Source of the DNA: Sphingomonas sp. 67-36
Lineage (GTDB): Bacteria; Pseudomonadota; Alphaproteobacteria; Sphingomonadales; Sphingomonadaceae
Length of the DNA stretch: 64,000 nucleotides
Reading direction: 5' to 3'
Assembly (NCBI GenBank): GCA_001897375.1
Contig: MKSU01000022.1
Coordinates: 62,001 to 126,000, forward strand
The translations under genes were made by a program, and so were the position numbers. The first letter of the stretch is position 1. Every line of letters begins with the position of its first letter. Shown in pieces: positions 44,840-53,190 of this stretch. The notes below the pieces were generated by a model. It was given only the letters and a program-made list of their open reading frames with translations. It made no database searches and had not been told where the DNA came from.

Positions 44840-45694
44840 TCAGCTCTTGAGCTTCCAACCCCGCCGCAGCAGCACATAGCACAGCACCCCCAGCACCACG
44901 TCGATCGCGAGGATCACCACGCTGCCCACCAGCACCGGCGAATCGGCGGTGCCGAGGAAGCCGTAGCGGAAGCCGGAGATGATGTAGAAGAACGGGTTGG
45001 CGTGGCTGAACGCGCGGAAGGCGGGAGCGAGGTTGTCGACCGAGTAGAAGGTGCCCGACAGCAGCGACAAGGGCGCGATCACGAAATTGGTGACCGCCGC
45101 CGCGTGATCGAATTTCTCCGCCCAGATCGAGGTCAGCACGCCGAGCAGCGACAGGAACGCCGCGCCGAGGAAGCCGAACCAGATCACCGCCAGTGGATGC
45201 AGCGGCGTGACATGCACGCCGGGATAGAGCGCCATCGCCGCCCAGCAGATCAGCCCGACGAGGAAAGCGCGCGTCATCGCACCGCCGACCAGCGCGATCA
45301 GCAACTCGGCATTGGAGAGCGGCGGCTGGAGATAATCGACGATCGTCCCCTGGATCTTGCCGACCAGCAGCGAGAAGCTGGCGTTGGCGAAGGCCGGGCC
45401 CATCATCCCCTGGCTGATGATCAGGCCGGGGGCGATGAAATCCGAAAAGGGGATGTCGACGCCGCCGACATGAACGGGCCGTTTCGCGCCGGTGGCGATG
45501 GTGAAGACGATCAGGAACAGGAGCGTGGTGGCGGCCGGCGCCCATATCGTCTGGAGCTGCACCTTGAAGAACCGGCGCACCTCCTTCACATAGAGGGTCT
45601 TCAGGCCGCCCCAATTGACGTTCCGGATCACCGGGACGCCGGGCGCGTTCCTGATCGCCGACGGAATTTGGCCGATTGGGGGATGGCTGCTCAT
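44840..45694 (-). CDS. ABC-2 type transporter permease
   Basis: 284 aa with six hydrophobic segments. Starts NWGGLKTLYVKEVRRFFKVQ, then TIWAPAATTLLFLIVFTIA, and includes GTIVDYLQPPLSNAELLIA and the C-terminal NPFFYIISGFRYGFLG. These match ABC-2 permeases for polysaccharide, lipid or drug export (YadH-like). An ATP-binding subunit gene is not adjacent in this window, so it must be encoded elsewhere. Divergent from gcrA with 62 bp between starts. Confidence 0.88.
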   Translation of the reverse strand: MSSHPPIGQIPSAIRNAPGVPVIRNVNWGGLKTLYVKEVRRFFKVQLQTIWAPAATTLLFLIVFTIATGAKRPVHVGGVDIPFSDFIAPGLIISQGMMGPAFANASFSLLVGKIQGTIVDYLQPPLSNAELLIALVGGAMTRAFLVGLICWAAMALYPGVHVTPLHPLAVIWFGFLGAAFLSLLGVLTSIWAEKFDHAAAVTNFVIAPLSLLSGTFYSVDNLAPAFRAFSHANPFFYIISGFRYGFLGTADSPVLVGSVVILAIDVVLGVLCYVLLRRGWKLKS

Positions 45695-45756
45695 CGCGCA
45701 TGCGGGTAGACGCTGCGGCGGGCGCCTGCAACCCGGCCGCCAACGAGGGAAGAACG

Positions 45757-46443
45757 ATGTCGTGGACCGAGGAGCGTATCCAGACGCTCAAGACCATGTG
45801 GGAAGGCGGGCAGACCGCGAGCCAGATCGCCGAGGCGCTGGGCGGGGTGAGTCGCAATGCCGTGATCGGCAAGGCGCATCGCCTGGGCCTGCAATCGCGC
45901 CCGTCGCCGGTCGTCCCCAAGGAAGCCGAGGCCAAGCCGGAGCCGAAGCCCGAAGCGAAGGCCCCGCCCGTCGCGGCTGCGCCGGTGCGCGAGCCGGTCG
46001 CCGCGCCTCCCCCGCCGCAGCCTGCCGCGCCGGCGATGCCGCGCGCGTCGGAGCCGAAGCCGATCACCATCACCACGGATCTTTCGCCGCGCCAGCCGAA
46101 CGAGAATCAGCCGGTGCTGCGCTCGGTCGGCCCTGGCGGCTTCGTGCGGCAGGCGCCGGGCGAGCAGCAGCCGCCGATCGCCCCGGCCCCGCCGCGCCGC
46201 CTGGTCCCGGCCAAGCCCTCGCCGGAGATCGCCGGCAAGACCACCTTGCTCGATCTTAGCGACAAGGTGTGCAAATGGCCGCTCGGCCACCCCGGTGAGC
46301 CGGATTTCCACTTCTGCGGCGAGAAGGTGAATCCCGGCTTCCCTTATTGCGTCGCGCATTGCGGCCATGCCTATCAGGCGCAGCTTCCGCGGCGCGACCG
46401 GCGCGCGCCGCCGATCCCGTTCGGCGGGCCGCGGATGCGCTGA
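45757..46443 (+). CDS. gcrA: Cell cycle regulator GcrA
   Basis: 228 aa from the ATG at 45757, preceded by GAGGGA. The N-terminal helix-turn-helix (MSWTEERIQTLKTMWEGG, then ASQIAEALGGVSRNAVIGKAHRLGL) is the defining GcrA DNA-binding domain. GcrA binds RNA polymerase with sigma70 and activates promoters carrying CcrM-methylated GANTC. A long Pro/Ala linker leads to the conserved C-terminal domain CKWPLGHPGEPDFHFCGEKV with VAHCGHAY, including four cysteines and histidines that could bind metal. A GANTC-bearing palindrome lies 5 bp after the stop. Confidence 0.97.
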   Translation: MSWTEERIQTLKTMWEGGQTASQIAEALGGVSRNAVIGKAHRLGLQSRPSPVVPKEAEAKPEPKPEAKAPPVAAAPVREPVAAPPPPQPAAPAMPRASEPKPITITTDLSPRQPNENQPVLRSVGPGGFVRQAPGEQQPPIAPAPPRRLVPAKPSPEIAGKTTLLDLSDKVCKWPLGHPGEPDFHFCGEKVNPGFPYCVAHCGHAYQAQLPRRDRRAPPIPFGGPRMR

Positions 46444-46448
46444 TTTTA

Positions 46449-46481
46449 CGCGGAATCGCGCCATTTCGGTGCGATTCCGCG
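46449..46481. promoter_or_regulatory. Perfect inverted repeat with a GANTC site in each arm
   Basis: CGCGGAATCGC (46449-46459) and GCGATTCCGCG (46471-46481) are perfect 11-base arms around 11 bases. They contain GAATC at 46453 and GATTC at 46473. No T-run follows, so terminator function is doubtful. A related copy of the inner sequence (CGCATTTCGGCGCGATCCCG) follows around 46513-46532. It sits between gcrA and the tadE-like gene. Confidence 0.5.
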
Positions 46482-46577
46482 AACTTATCGGCGCGCCGCG
46501 CGCCGTGTTTCGCGCATTTCGGCGCGATCCCGTGCACGGCGGCGCCTTAAGGCGGCGGCGCGATCCTGCGCCGTGCC

Positions 46578-47009
46578 ATGAAACGATCATCCTCTTTCCC
46601 GCCCGTGCCGCTGCTCCGCGATTCGCGGGGGGCGGCGATCGTCGAGTTCGCGCTGCTCGCGCCGGTGCTGCTGATGATCCTGCTCGGGATGCTGGGCTAC
46701 GGCCAGTATTTCCTGCTCGCGCATAGCACGCAGCAACTCGCCAACGATTCGGCGCGCGCCACGATCGCCGGGATGAGCGCGGCCGAGCGGCTGTCGCTCG
46801 CCAATGCGACGATGGCGCGCGAATTGCTGCGCCTGCCCGAGATCCGCCCCGGCACCGCCTCGCTGACGGTGGCGGAGGCGCCCCCGACGATCACGGTCAG
46901 CGTGCGTGTCGATGCCAGCCGGATCGGGCTGTTCCACGTCAAGCTGCTGCCGATGCCCAACCCGGTGATCGAACGCAGCGCGGTGATCCAGCAGGGGGGC
47001 GTGTTGTGA
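46578..47009 (+). CDS. TadE-like pseudopilin / pilus assembly protein
   Basis: 143 aa. A short basic leader is followed by RGAAIVEFALLAPVLLMILLGML, with the Glu at the fifth position of the hydrophobic stretch as in TadE and Flp-type pseudopilins processed by a prepilin peptidase. The C-terminal 70 residues look like a beta-rich extracellular domain. Part of a two-gene unit with the TadG-like gene (GTGA overlap at 47006). No other tad/flp genes (secretin, ATPase, peptidase) are in the window. Confidence 0.85.
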   Translation: MKRSSSFPPVPLLRDSRGAAIVEFALLAPVLLMILLGMLGYGQYFLLAHSTQQLANDSARATIAGMSAAERLSLANATMARELLRLPEIRPGTASLTVAEAPPTITVSVRVDASRIGLFHVKLLPMPNPVIERSAVIQQGGVL

Positions 47010-48655
47010 GGCGGCTGGCGGCGGATCGGCGCGGGGGCGTCGGGATGCTGCTGGCGGCGGCGATGCCGATCCTGATCGGCATGGCCGCTTTCGCGGTCGA
47101 TGTCGGCTCGGTGCAGCTCGACACGCGGCGCCTGCAGGGAATGGCGGACGCCGCCGCGCTCGCCGCCGCCTCGGGGGATGCGGCGGACGGGCAGAAGGCG
47201 GCGGAAGCGATGGTCGCCGCCGCGCGCTTTCCCCACGCGGTGACGACGCGGGTGACGCGGGGCAGCTACAGCGCCGATGCGACGATCGCGCCCGCCGCGC
47301 GCTTCGTCGCCTCGCCGACGGGCAGCGGCGCGGCGCGGGTGGAACTGCGCTCGACCTCGCCGACCTTCCTCGCCGCGATCTTCGGGCGGCGCGAGGTGGC
47401 GATCGCCCGCACCGCCACTGCGGCGCGGCAACGCTATGCCGCCTTCTCGATCGGGTCGCGGCTGGCGAGCCTCGATGGCGGGCTGCTCAACAATTATCTC
47501 TCGGCGCTGACCGGCAGCAACATCTCGCTTTCGGTGATGGACTATAACGCGCTGGCCGGGGCGGACGTCGATCTGCTGCGCTACCTGCCGATGCTGCGCA
47601 CCAGCGCCGGGCTGAAGGCGGTGACCTATGACGAAATCCTCAAGAGCAATGTTTCCACCCCGCAGGCGCTCGACGCGCTGGCCGGCGCGCTGAGCGCGGA
47701 CGGCAAGGCCGATGCGGCGAAGGCGATCAACCGCCTGCTCACGCTGGTCGGCGGCCGTTCGCTCACGCTGTCCGCATTGATCGACGCGGGGCCGTTCGCG
47801 CGGCAGGGGGAGGGCGGCACCGGCATCGCCAAGGTAGATTCGCTGGCGATGCTGACCGCGATCCTGCAACTCGCCGCGAAGGACCGGCAGGTGGCGCTCA
47901 ACCTTGGCGCGACCGTGCCGGGGCTGACTGCGACCCGCGTGTCGCTGGCGATCGGCGAGCGCGAGGCCAATTCGCCATGGATCACGATCACTGACACTGG
48001 CGCACCGATCGTCCGCACCGCGCAGACGCGGCTCTATGTGCGCACGCAGATCGGTTCGGTCAGCCTTCCCGGCATCGGATCGCTGGCGACGATCGACCTG
48101 CCGCTGTTCGTCGAGATCGCCGGGGCGGAGGGGCGACTGGCCGCGATCGATTGCGCCGGCGCCAATGCGCGCGGTGTGACGCTGGAAGCGCGGACCGACA
48201 TCGTGCGCGCGGCGATCGGCAATATCGACGAATCGAAGCTCGCCGATTTCAAGACCGCGATCACGCCGAGGCGGGCGACGCTGGTCCACACCTTGCTGGC
48301 CGATGTCACCGGCCTCGCCGACATCTCCGCCGGGGCGAGCGAGCCGTGGCAGAGCCTGCGTTTCGACGCTGCGGCGATCGCGGCGGGCGAGCGCCAGAAG
48401 GTGCGCGCGACCTCGCCGGTCGGCGGGCTGGCGACCTCGCTGATCTCGCGCGCGTCGGTGCAGGCGGTGCTGCTCGGCATCCTGCCGCTGCCGCTCGATC
48501 CGCTGGTGCAGGCGGTCGGCGGGGCGCTGTCGCTCGTCGCGCCGGCCCTCGACGGGCTGCTGATGAACCTCACCGGGCTGCTCGGCGTCGGCATCGGCGA
48601 GGCGGATCTGCGCGTGACCGGCGTGCGCTGTGGCACGGCAGTGCTGGTGGGATAG
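47006..48655 (+). CDS. TadG-related pilus assembly protein
   Basis: 549 aa, GTG start overlapping the tadE-like stop. The N-terminus RRGGVGMLLAAAMPILIGMAAFAVDVGSVQL is a TadE/TadG-type membrane leader (Tad-like Flp pilus region), followed by QLDTRRLQGMADAAALAAASG, the characteristic start of the TadG Putative Flp pilus-assembly family. The remaining 450 residues are an extracytoplasmic, Ala/Thr-rich beta domain without a visible von Willebrand MIDAS motif. Likely assists adhesion or Flp pilus assembly at the surface. Ends 44 bp before parE. Confidence 0.85.
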   Translation: MRRLAADRRGGVGMLLAAAMPILIGMAAFAVDVGSVQLDTRRLQGMADAAALAAASGDAADGQKAAEAMVAAARFPHAVTTRVTRGSYSADATIAPAARFVASPTGSGAARVELRSTSPTFLAAIFGRREVAIARTATAARQRYAAFSIGSRLASLDGGLLNNYLSALTGSNISLSVMDYNALAGADVDLLRYLPMLRTSAGLKAVTYDEILKSNVSTPQALDALAGALSADGKADAAKAINRLLTLVGGRSLTLSALIDAGPFARQGEGGTGIAKVDSLAMLTAILQLAAKDRQVALNLGATVPGLTATRVSLAIGEREANSPWITITDTGAPIVRTAQTRLYVRTQIGSVSLPGIGSLATIDLPLFVEIAGAEGRLAAIDCAGANARGVTLEARTDIVRAAIGNIDESKLADFKTAITPRRATLVHTLLADVTGLADISAGASEPWQSLRFDAAAIAAGERQKVRATSPVGGLATSLISRASVQAVLLGILPLPLDPLVQAVGGALSLVAPALDGLLMNLTGLLGVGIGEADLRVTGVRCGTAVLVG

Positions 48656-48699
48656 GGCGACGGGCTTTGCCCTCGCGCCGCGCGCCGATATAGCGGGGT

Positions 48700-50688
48700 A
48701 TGTCCGACGATCTCTTCGACCCTTCCGCCTCCACCACCGGCTCCGCCAACAGCTATGACGCCTCCTCGATCGAGGTGCTGGAGGGGCTGGAGCCGGTGCG
48801 GCGGCGGCCGGGCATGTATATCGGCGGCACCGACGAGCGCGCGCTGCATCACCTCGCCGCCGAGGTGCTCGACAATGCGATGGACGAGGCGGTCGCCGGC
48901 CACGCGACGCGGATCGAGGTGACGCTGGCCGCCGGCAACCGCCTGACGATCGTCGACAACGGGCGCGGCATGCCGGTCGATCCGCATCCCAAGTTCCCGG
49001 ACAAGAGCGCGCTGGAGGTGATCCTTTCCATGCTCCATTCCGGCGGCAAGTTCGCCGGCAAGGCCTATGCCACGTCGGGCGGCCTGCACGGCGTCGGCGT
49101 GTCGGTGGTCAACGCGCTGTCGTCGGACACGGTGGTGGAGGTCGCGCGCGACCGCCAGCTCTATCGCCAGCGTTTCTCGAAGGGACAGACGCTCGGGCCG
49201 CTGGAGAATGTGGGCAGCGCGCCGAACCGGCGCGGCACCTCCGTCGCCTTCACGCCCGACGTGGAGATTTTCGGGACCGAGATGCACTTCAAGCCGGCGC
49301 GGCTCTATCGCCTCGCGCGGTCCAAGGCCTATCTGTTCGCGGGCGTCGAGATCCGCTGGAAATGCGCGCCCGAGCTGATCGCGGACGATACGCCGGCCGA
49401 GGCGGTGTTCCAATTCCCCGGCGGCCTCGCCGATCACCTGCGCGAGCAGGTCGCCGGGCGGGAATGCGCCACGGCCGATTTCTTCACCGGCACGCAGGAG
49501 TTTCCCGCCGAGCAGGGCCGCGTCGAATGGGCGGTGGCGTGGCCCCTGTGGTCGGACGGCAGCTATAGCTGGTATTGCAACACCATCCCGACACCCGACG
49601 GCGGCACGCACGAGCAGGGCTTGCGGCAGGCTCTGGTGCGCGGGCTTCGCGCGTTCGGCGATCTGGTCGGCAACAAGCGCGCGAAGGACCTGAACGCCGA
49701 TGACGTGATGGTCGGATCGGAGCTGATGCTCTCCGTCTTCATCCGCGATCCGCAATTTCAGTCGCAGACCAAGGACCGCCTCACCTCGCCGGAAGCGGCC
49801 GGGCTGGTCGAGAAGGCGGTGCGCGACCATTTCGACCATTACCTCAGCCACAACATGGATCGCGGCAAGGCTTTGCTCTCCTATGTGCTGGAGCGGATGG
49901 ACGATCGCCTGCGCCGCAAGCAGGAGCGTGAGGTCAAGCGCAAGACCGCCACCTCCGGCCGCAAGCTGCGCCTGCCCGGCAAGCTCACCGATTGCGCGGC
50001 GGACAGCCCGGAAGGGACCGAACTGTTCATCGTCGAGGGCGATTCGGCTGGCGGCTCGGCCAAGCAGGCGCGCGACCGCAAGACGCAGGCGATCCTGCCG
50101 ATTCGCGGCAAGATCCTCAACGTCGCCTCCGCCACCTCCGCCAAGATCCTCGCCAATCAGGAGATCGCGGACCTGATCCAGGCACTGGGCTGCGGCACGC
50201 GCAAGGATTGCGTGGCGGATAACCTGCGCTACGAACGCATCGTCATCATGACCGACGCCGACGTCGACGGCGCGCATATCGCGACCTTGCTGATGACCTT
50301 CTTCTTCCAGGAGATGCCGGACATCGTGCGACGCGGGCATCTCTATCTCGCGCAGCCGCCACTCTACCGCCTGACCGCTGGCAGCAAGTCGCTCTATGCG
50401 CGCGACGATGCCCACCGCGCGGAAATCGAGGCGGGGCCTTTCCGTGGCAGGAAGGTGGAGGTCGCGCGCTTCAAGGGCCTCGGCGAGATGAACCCGGGCC
50501 AGCTTCGCGAGACGACGATGGACCCGGCGACGCGTGGCCTGATCCGCATAACCCTGCCGCAGGAATATGAGGAGCGCGCGGGCGTGAAGGACCTGGTCGA
50601 TCGCCTGATGGGTACCAATCCGGCGCACCGCTTCGCCTTCATCCAGGAAAATGCCGCGCGGATCGACGAGGAGACGATCGACGCATGA
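48700..50688 (+). CDS. parE: DNA topoisomerase IV subunit B
   Basis: 662 aa, the ATPase subunit that decatenates daughter chromosomes with ParC. GHKL ATPase motifs: EVLDNAMDEAVAG, DNGRGMPVDPHP, SGGLHGVGVSVVNALS. The TOPRIM domain has FIVEGDSAGGSAKQARDR, LPIRGKILNV and TDADVDGAHI. The length (about 660 rather than 800 residues) and VEWAVAWPLW favour ParE over GyrB. parC is not in the window. Confidence 0.95.
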   Translation: MSDDLFDPSASTTGSANSYDASSIEVLEGLEPVRRRPGMYIGGTDERALHHLAAEVLDNAMDEAVAGHATRIEVTLAAGNRLTIVDNGRGMPVDPHPKFPDKSALEVILSMLHSGGKFAGKAYATSGGLHGVGVSVVNALSSDTVVEVARDRQLYRQRFSKGQTLGPLENVGSAPNRRGTSVAFTPDVEIFGTEMHFKPARLYRLARSKAYLFAGVEIRWKCAPELIADDTPAEAVFQFPGGLADHLREQVAGRECATADFFTGTQEFPAEQGRVEWAVAWPLWSDGSYSWYCNTIPTPDGGTHEQGLRQALVRGLRAFGDLVGNKRAKDLNADDVMVGSELMLSVFIRDPQFQSQTKDRLTSPEAAGLVEKAVRDHFDHYLSHNMDRGKALLSYVLERMDDRLRRKQEREVKRKTATSGRKLRLPGKLTDCAADSPEGTELFIVEGDSAGGSAKQARDRKTQAILPIRGKILNVASATSAKILANQEIADLIQALGCGTRKDCVADNLRYERIVIMTDADVDGAHIATLLMTFFFQEMPDIVRRGHLYLAQPPLYRLTAGSKSLYARDDAHRAEIEAGPFRGRKVEVARFKGLGEMNPGQLRETTMDPATRGLIRITLPQEYEERAGVKDLVDRLMGTNPAHRFAFIQENAARIDEETIDA

Positions 50689-50714
50689 CCGTGCTGCGTC
50701 GATCTTCCCATTCC

Positions 50715-50743
50715 GAAGGTGTATTGATCGTATAATACACTTC
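50715..50743 (+). promoter_or_regulatory. Palindrome and TATAAT-like box upstream of the DUF5694 gene
   Basis: GTGTATT (50719-50725) and AATACAC (50734-50740) are perfect 7-base arms around 8 bases, extended by GAAG and TTC flanks with one bulge. The second half contains TATAAT (50731-50736), a match to the sigma70 -10 box, in a very GC-rich genome. It lies 39 bp before the start, so repressor control of that promoter is plausible. Confidence 0.45.
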
Positions 50744-50781
50744 TGCTAGCTCGGCGGCGCAGCATCTCATGGAGAGGAATC

Positions 50782-51852
50782 ATGCGCCCGGCTATCATCG
50801 GCGTCGCGCTCGGAATCGGACTGGCGGTGTCGGCCGGCGCGGCGCAGGCGCGGCAGTTCGATCCGCGCGCGCATCGCGATTTCGCGGGGGCGCCGAGCGA
50901 GGTGCTCGTGCTCGGCACGACGCATCTCTCCGGCCTGCCGGCCAGTTTCGCGCCGGCACAGCTCGATCCGCTGCTCGACCGGCTGGCGAGGTGGAAGCCG
51001 GCCTTCATTACGATCGAGGCACTGTCCGGTCCGCAATGCGAATATCTGCGCGGCTATGCTCCGCTCCATCCGGGCGCGGCGGAGACCTATTGCTCCGATC
51101 CGTCGTCGGCGCAGAAGGCGCTGGGGATGGACATGGCGGCCGCCACGGTCGCGGCGGAGCAGGTGTTGGCCGCATGGCCAGCCAGCCCGTCGCCGGCGCA
51201 GCGCCGGCATCTCGCCGCGCTGTTCCTCGCCGGCGGCGACCGCGCGTCGGCGCTGGTGCAATGGCTGCGGCTCGATCCTGCAGAGCGGCGCCCCGGCGAC
51301 GGACTGGATGAGGCGCTTGCCGCCGAACTGGACAAGATGCGGACGAAGCATAACGAGAATTACCTCATCGCCGCTACGCTGGCCGCGCGGCTCGGGCTGG
51401 AGCGCGTTTATCCCGTCGACGATCACACCGCCGACGACGATTCCGGTGACGATCCGGCCTTCGAGAAGACGATCGAGGCGGTGTGGAAGAATGCAGCCGT
51501 CGACGCGCGCCGCGCGTATGAAACCACATTGGAGGGGCGGATCGCCGAGCCTGGCGGAATGCTCGCGCTGTATCGCTATCTGAACAGCCCCGAAGTGGCC
51601 GAGGTGGCGTTCAGGAGCGATTTCGGCGCGGCGCTGGTGGAATCGTCGCCGCAGCATTTTGGGCGACGCTATGTGGGCTGGTGGGAGACCCGCAACCTGC
51701 GGATGGTGGCGAACATCCGCAGCATTCTCGCGCGGCATCCCGGCGGCCGGGCGCTGACCATCGTAGGCGCCTCGCACAAGGGATATTTCGAAGCCTATCT
51801 GGGGATGATGCACGACATGAAGCTGGCCGATGCAGCCGCCGTGCTGCGGTGA
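50782..51852 (+). CDS. DUF5694 family exported protein (TraB/GumN-like)
   Basis: 356 aa. Signal peptide MRPAIIGVALGIGLAVSAGA with cleavage near AQA. The mature protein has VLVLGTTHLSGLP near residue 44, FITIEALSGPQCEYL, and the C-terminal ALTIVGASHKGYFEAYL. The G-T-x-H near the start and the G-x-x-H-x-x near the end resemble the GxxH elements of the TraB/GumN/TIKI metallohydrolase clan, to which DUF5694 is related. An enzymatic role is inference. Single-gene transcript: a palindromic promoter precedes it and a strong terminator follows. Confidence 0.75.
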   Translation: MRPAIIGVALGIGLAVSAGAAQARQFDPRAHRDFAGAPSEVLVLGTTHLSGLPASFAPAQLDPLLDRLARWKPAFITIEALSGPQCEYLRGYAPLHPGAAETYCSDPSSAQKALGMDMAAATVAAEQVLAAWPASPSPAQRRHLAALFLAGGDRASALVQWLRLDPAERRPGDGLDEALAAELDKMRTKHNENYLIAATLAARLGLERVYPVDDHTADDDSGDDPAFEKTIEAVWKNAAVDARRAYETTLEGRIAEPGGMLALYRYLNSPEVAEVAFRSDFGAALVESSPQHFGRRYVGWWETRNLRMVANIRSILARHPGGRALTIVGASHKGYFEAYLGMMHDMKLADAAAVLR

Positions 51853-51892
51853 TGTTGACGCTGCGCCATCCCCCCCGGTAATAGCGGCTTCC

Positions 51893-51925
51893 GGGCGGCC
51901 CTTTCCGGGCCGCCCTTGCTCTTTT
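51893..51925 (+). terminator. Rho-independent terminator
   Basis: GGGCGGCCC (51893-51901) and GGGCCGCCC (51907-51915) form a 9-bp stem with a five-base loop, followed by TTGCTCTTTTT. It ends the DUF5694 transcript and lies immediately before the argD ribosome binding site. Confidence 0.85.
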
Positions 51926-51939
51926 TCAGGAGATGCCCC

Positions 51940-53130
51940 GTGACCATCACCGCACTGATGCCCGTCTATCCGCGTTGCGGGGTGCGGCCGGTGCGAGGCG
52001 AGGGGGCGTATCTCTACGGCGAGCGTGGCGAGAAGTATCTCGATTTCGCCAGCGGCATCGCGGTCAACTGCCTCGGCCACGGCCACCCCAAGCTGGTGAA
52101 GGCGATCGCCGACCAGGCGGCGACGCTGATGCACGTCAGCAACCTCTACGGCAGTCCGCAGGGCGAGCATTTCGCGCAGCGGCTGATCGATGCCACCTTC
52201 GCCGACACGGTGTTCTTCACCAATTCGGGCGCGGAAGCGGTGGAGTGCGCGATCAAGACGGCACGGCGCTATCATTTCGCCAACGGCCATCCCGAGCGGC
52301 ATGACCTCATCACCTTCGACACCGCCTTCCACGGGCGGACCTTGGGGACGATCTCCGCCACCAATCAGCCGAAGATGCGCGACGGGTTCGAGCCGCTGCT
52401 GCCGGGTTTCAAATACGCCAGTTTCAACGACCTCGCCGGTGCGCTGGCGCTGATCGACGGCAACACCGCCGGCTTCCTGCTGGAGCCGATCCAGGGCGAG
52501 GGCGGCATCCGCCCGGCGACGCAGGAGTTCCTGCAGGGGCTGCGCCAGGCGTGCGACGAGCACGGCCTGCTGCTCGTGCTGGACGAGGTACAGGCGGGCT
52601 ACGGCCGCACCGGCAAATTGTTCGCGCATGAACTCTACGGCATCACGCCCGACATCATGGCGGCGGCCAAGGGCATCGGCGGCGGCTTCCCGCTCGGCGC
52701 CTGCCTCGCCACCGAGGAAGCCGCGAAGGGCATGGTGATCGGCACGCACGGCTCCACCTACGGCGGCAACCCGCTGGCGATGGCGGCGGGCGAGGCGGTG
52801 CTCGACGTGATCCTCGAGGACGGCTTCCTCGAGAATGTCGAGAAGATGGGCAACCGGCTGCGGCAGGCGCTGGAGCAGATGATCCCGAACCACGATCATC
52901 TGTTCGACAGCGTGCGCGGGCACGGGCTAATGCTCGGCATCAAGCTCAAGAGCGATAGCCGGCGTTTTGTCGCCCATGCGCGCGACAACCACGGGCTGCT
53001 GCTGGTGTCGGCCGGCGACAATGTCGTCCGTGTGCTGCCGCCGCTCAACATCGACGAGAGCCATATCGCCGAATGCGTCGAGCGGCTCAGCGAGGCGGCG
53101 CGGGTGTACGTGCCCGCCGCCGACGATTGA
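51940..53130 (+). CDS. argD: Acetylornithine aminotransferase
   Basis: 396 aa from the GTG at 51940, with AGGAG about 8 bases upstream. PLP-dependent class III aminotransferase of arginine synthesis. LDFASGIAVNCLGHGHPKLV, FFTNSGAEAVECAIKTAR, FHGRTLGTISATNQPK, LVLDEVQAGYGRTGK (Asp binding the PLP pyridine) and the Schiff-base lysine in AAAKGIGGGFPLGACL are present. The same enzyme can serve as succinyldiaminopimelate aminotransferase, which would feed meso-DAP to MurE. Forms an operon with argF, 60 bp downstream. Confidence 0.96.
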   Translation: MTITALMPVYPRCGVRPVRGEGAYLYGERGEKYLDFASGIAVNCLGHGHPKLVKAIADQAATLMHVSNLYGSPQGEHFAQRLIDATFADTVFFTNSGAEAVECAIKTARRYHFANGHPERHDLITFDTAFHGRTLGTISATNQPKMRDGFEPLLPGFKYASFNDLAGALALIDGNTAGFLLEPIQGEGGIRPATQEFLQGLRQACDEHGLLLVLDEVQAGYGRTGKLFAHELYGITPDIMAAAKGIGGGFPLGACLATEEAAKGMVIGTHGSTYGGNPLAMAAGEAVLDVILEDGFLENVEKMGNRLRQALEQMIPNHDHLFDSVRGHGLMLGIKLKSDSRRFVAHARDNHGLLLVSAGDNVVRVLPPLNIDESHIAECVERLSEAARVYVPAADD

Positions 53131-53190
53131 CATCGCGCCCCGCGCGCCGGCCGATCCGGCAGCGGGGCGGATTCTCCGGGGGGAGATAGC

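Noticed and set aside
48034-50628. 864-codon minus-strand frame opposite tadG-like and parE
   Set aside because: Mirrors the reading frame of parE; Arg/Ala/Asp-rich composition and no motifs.
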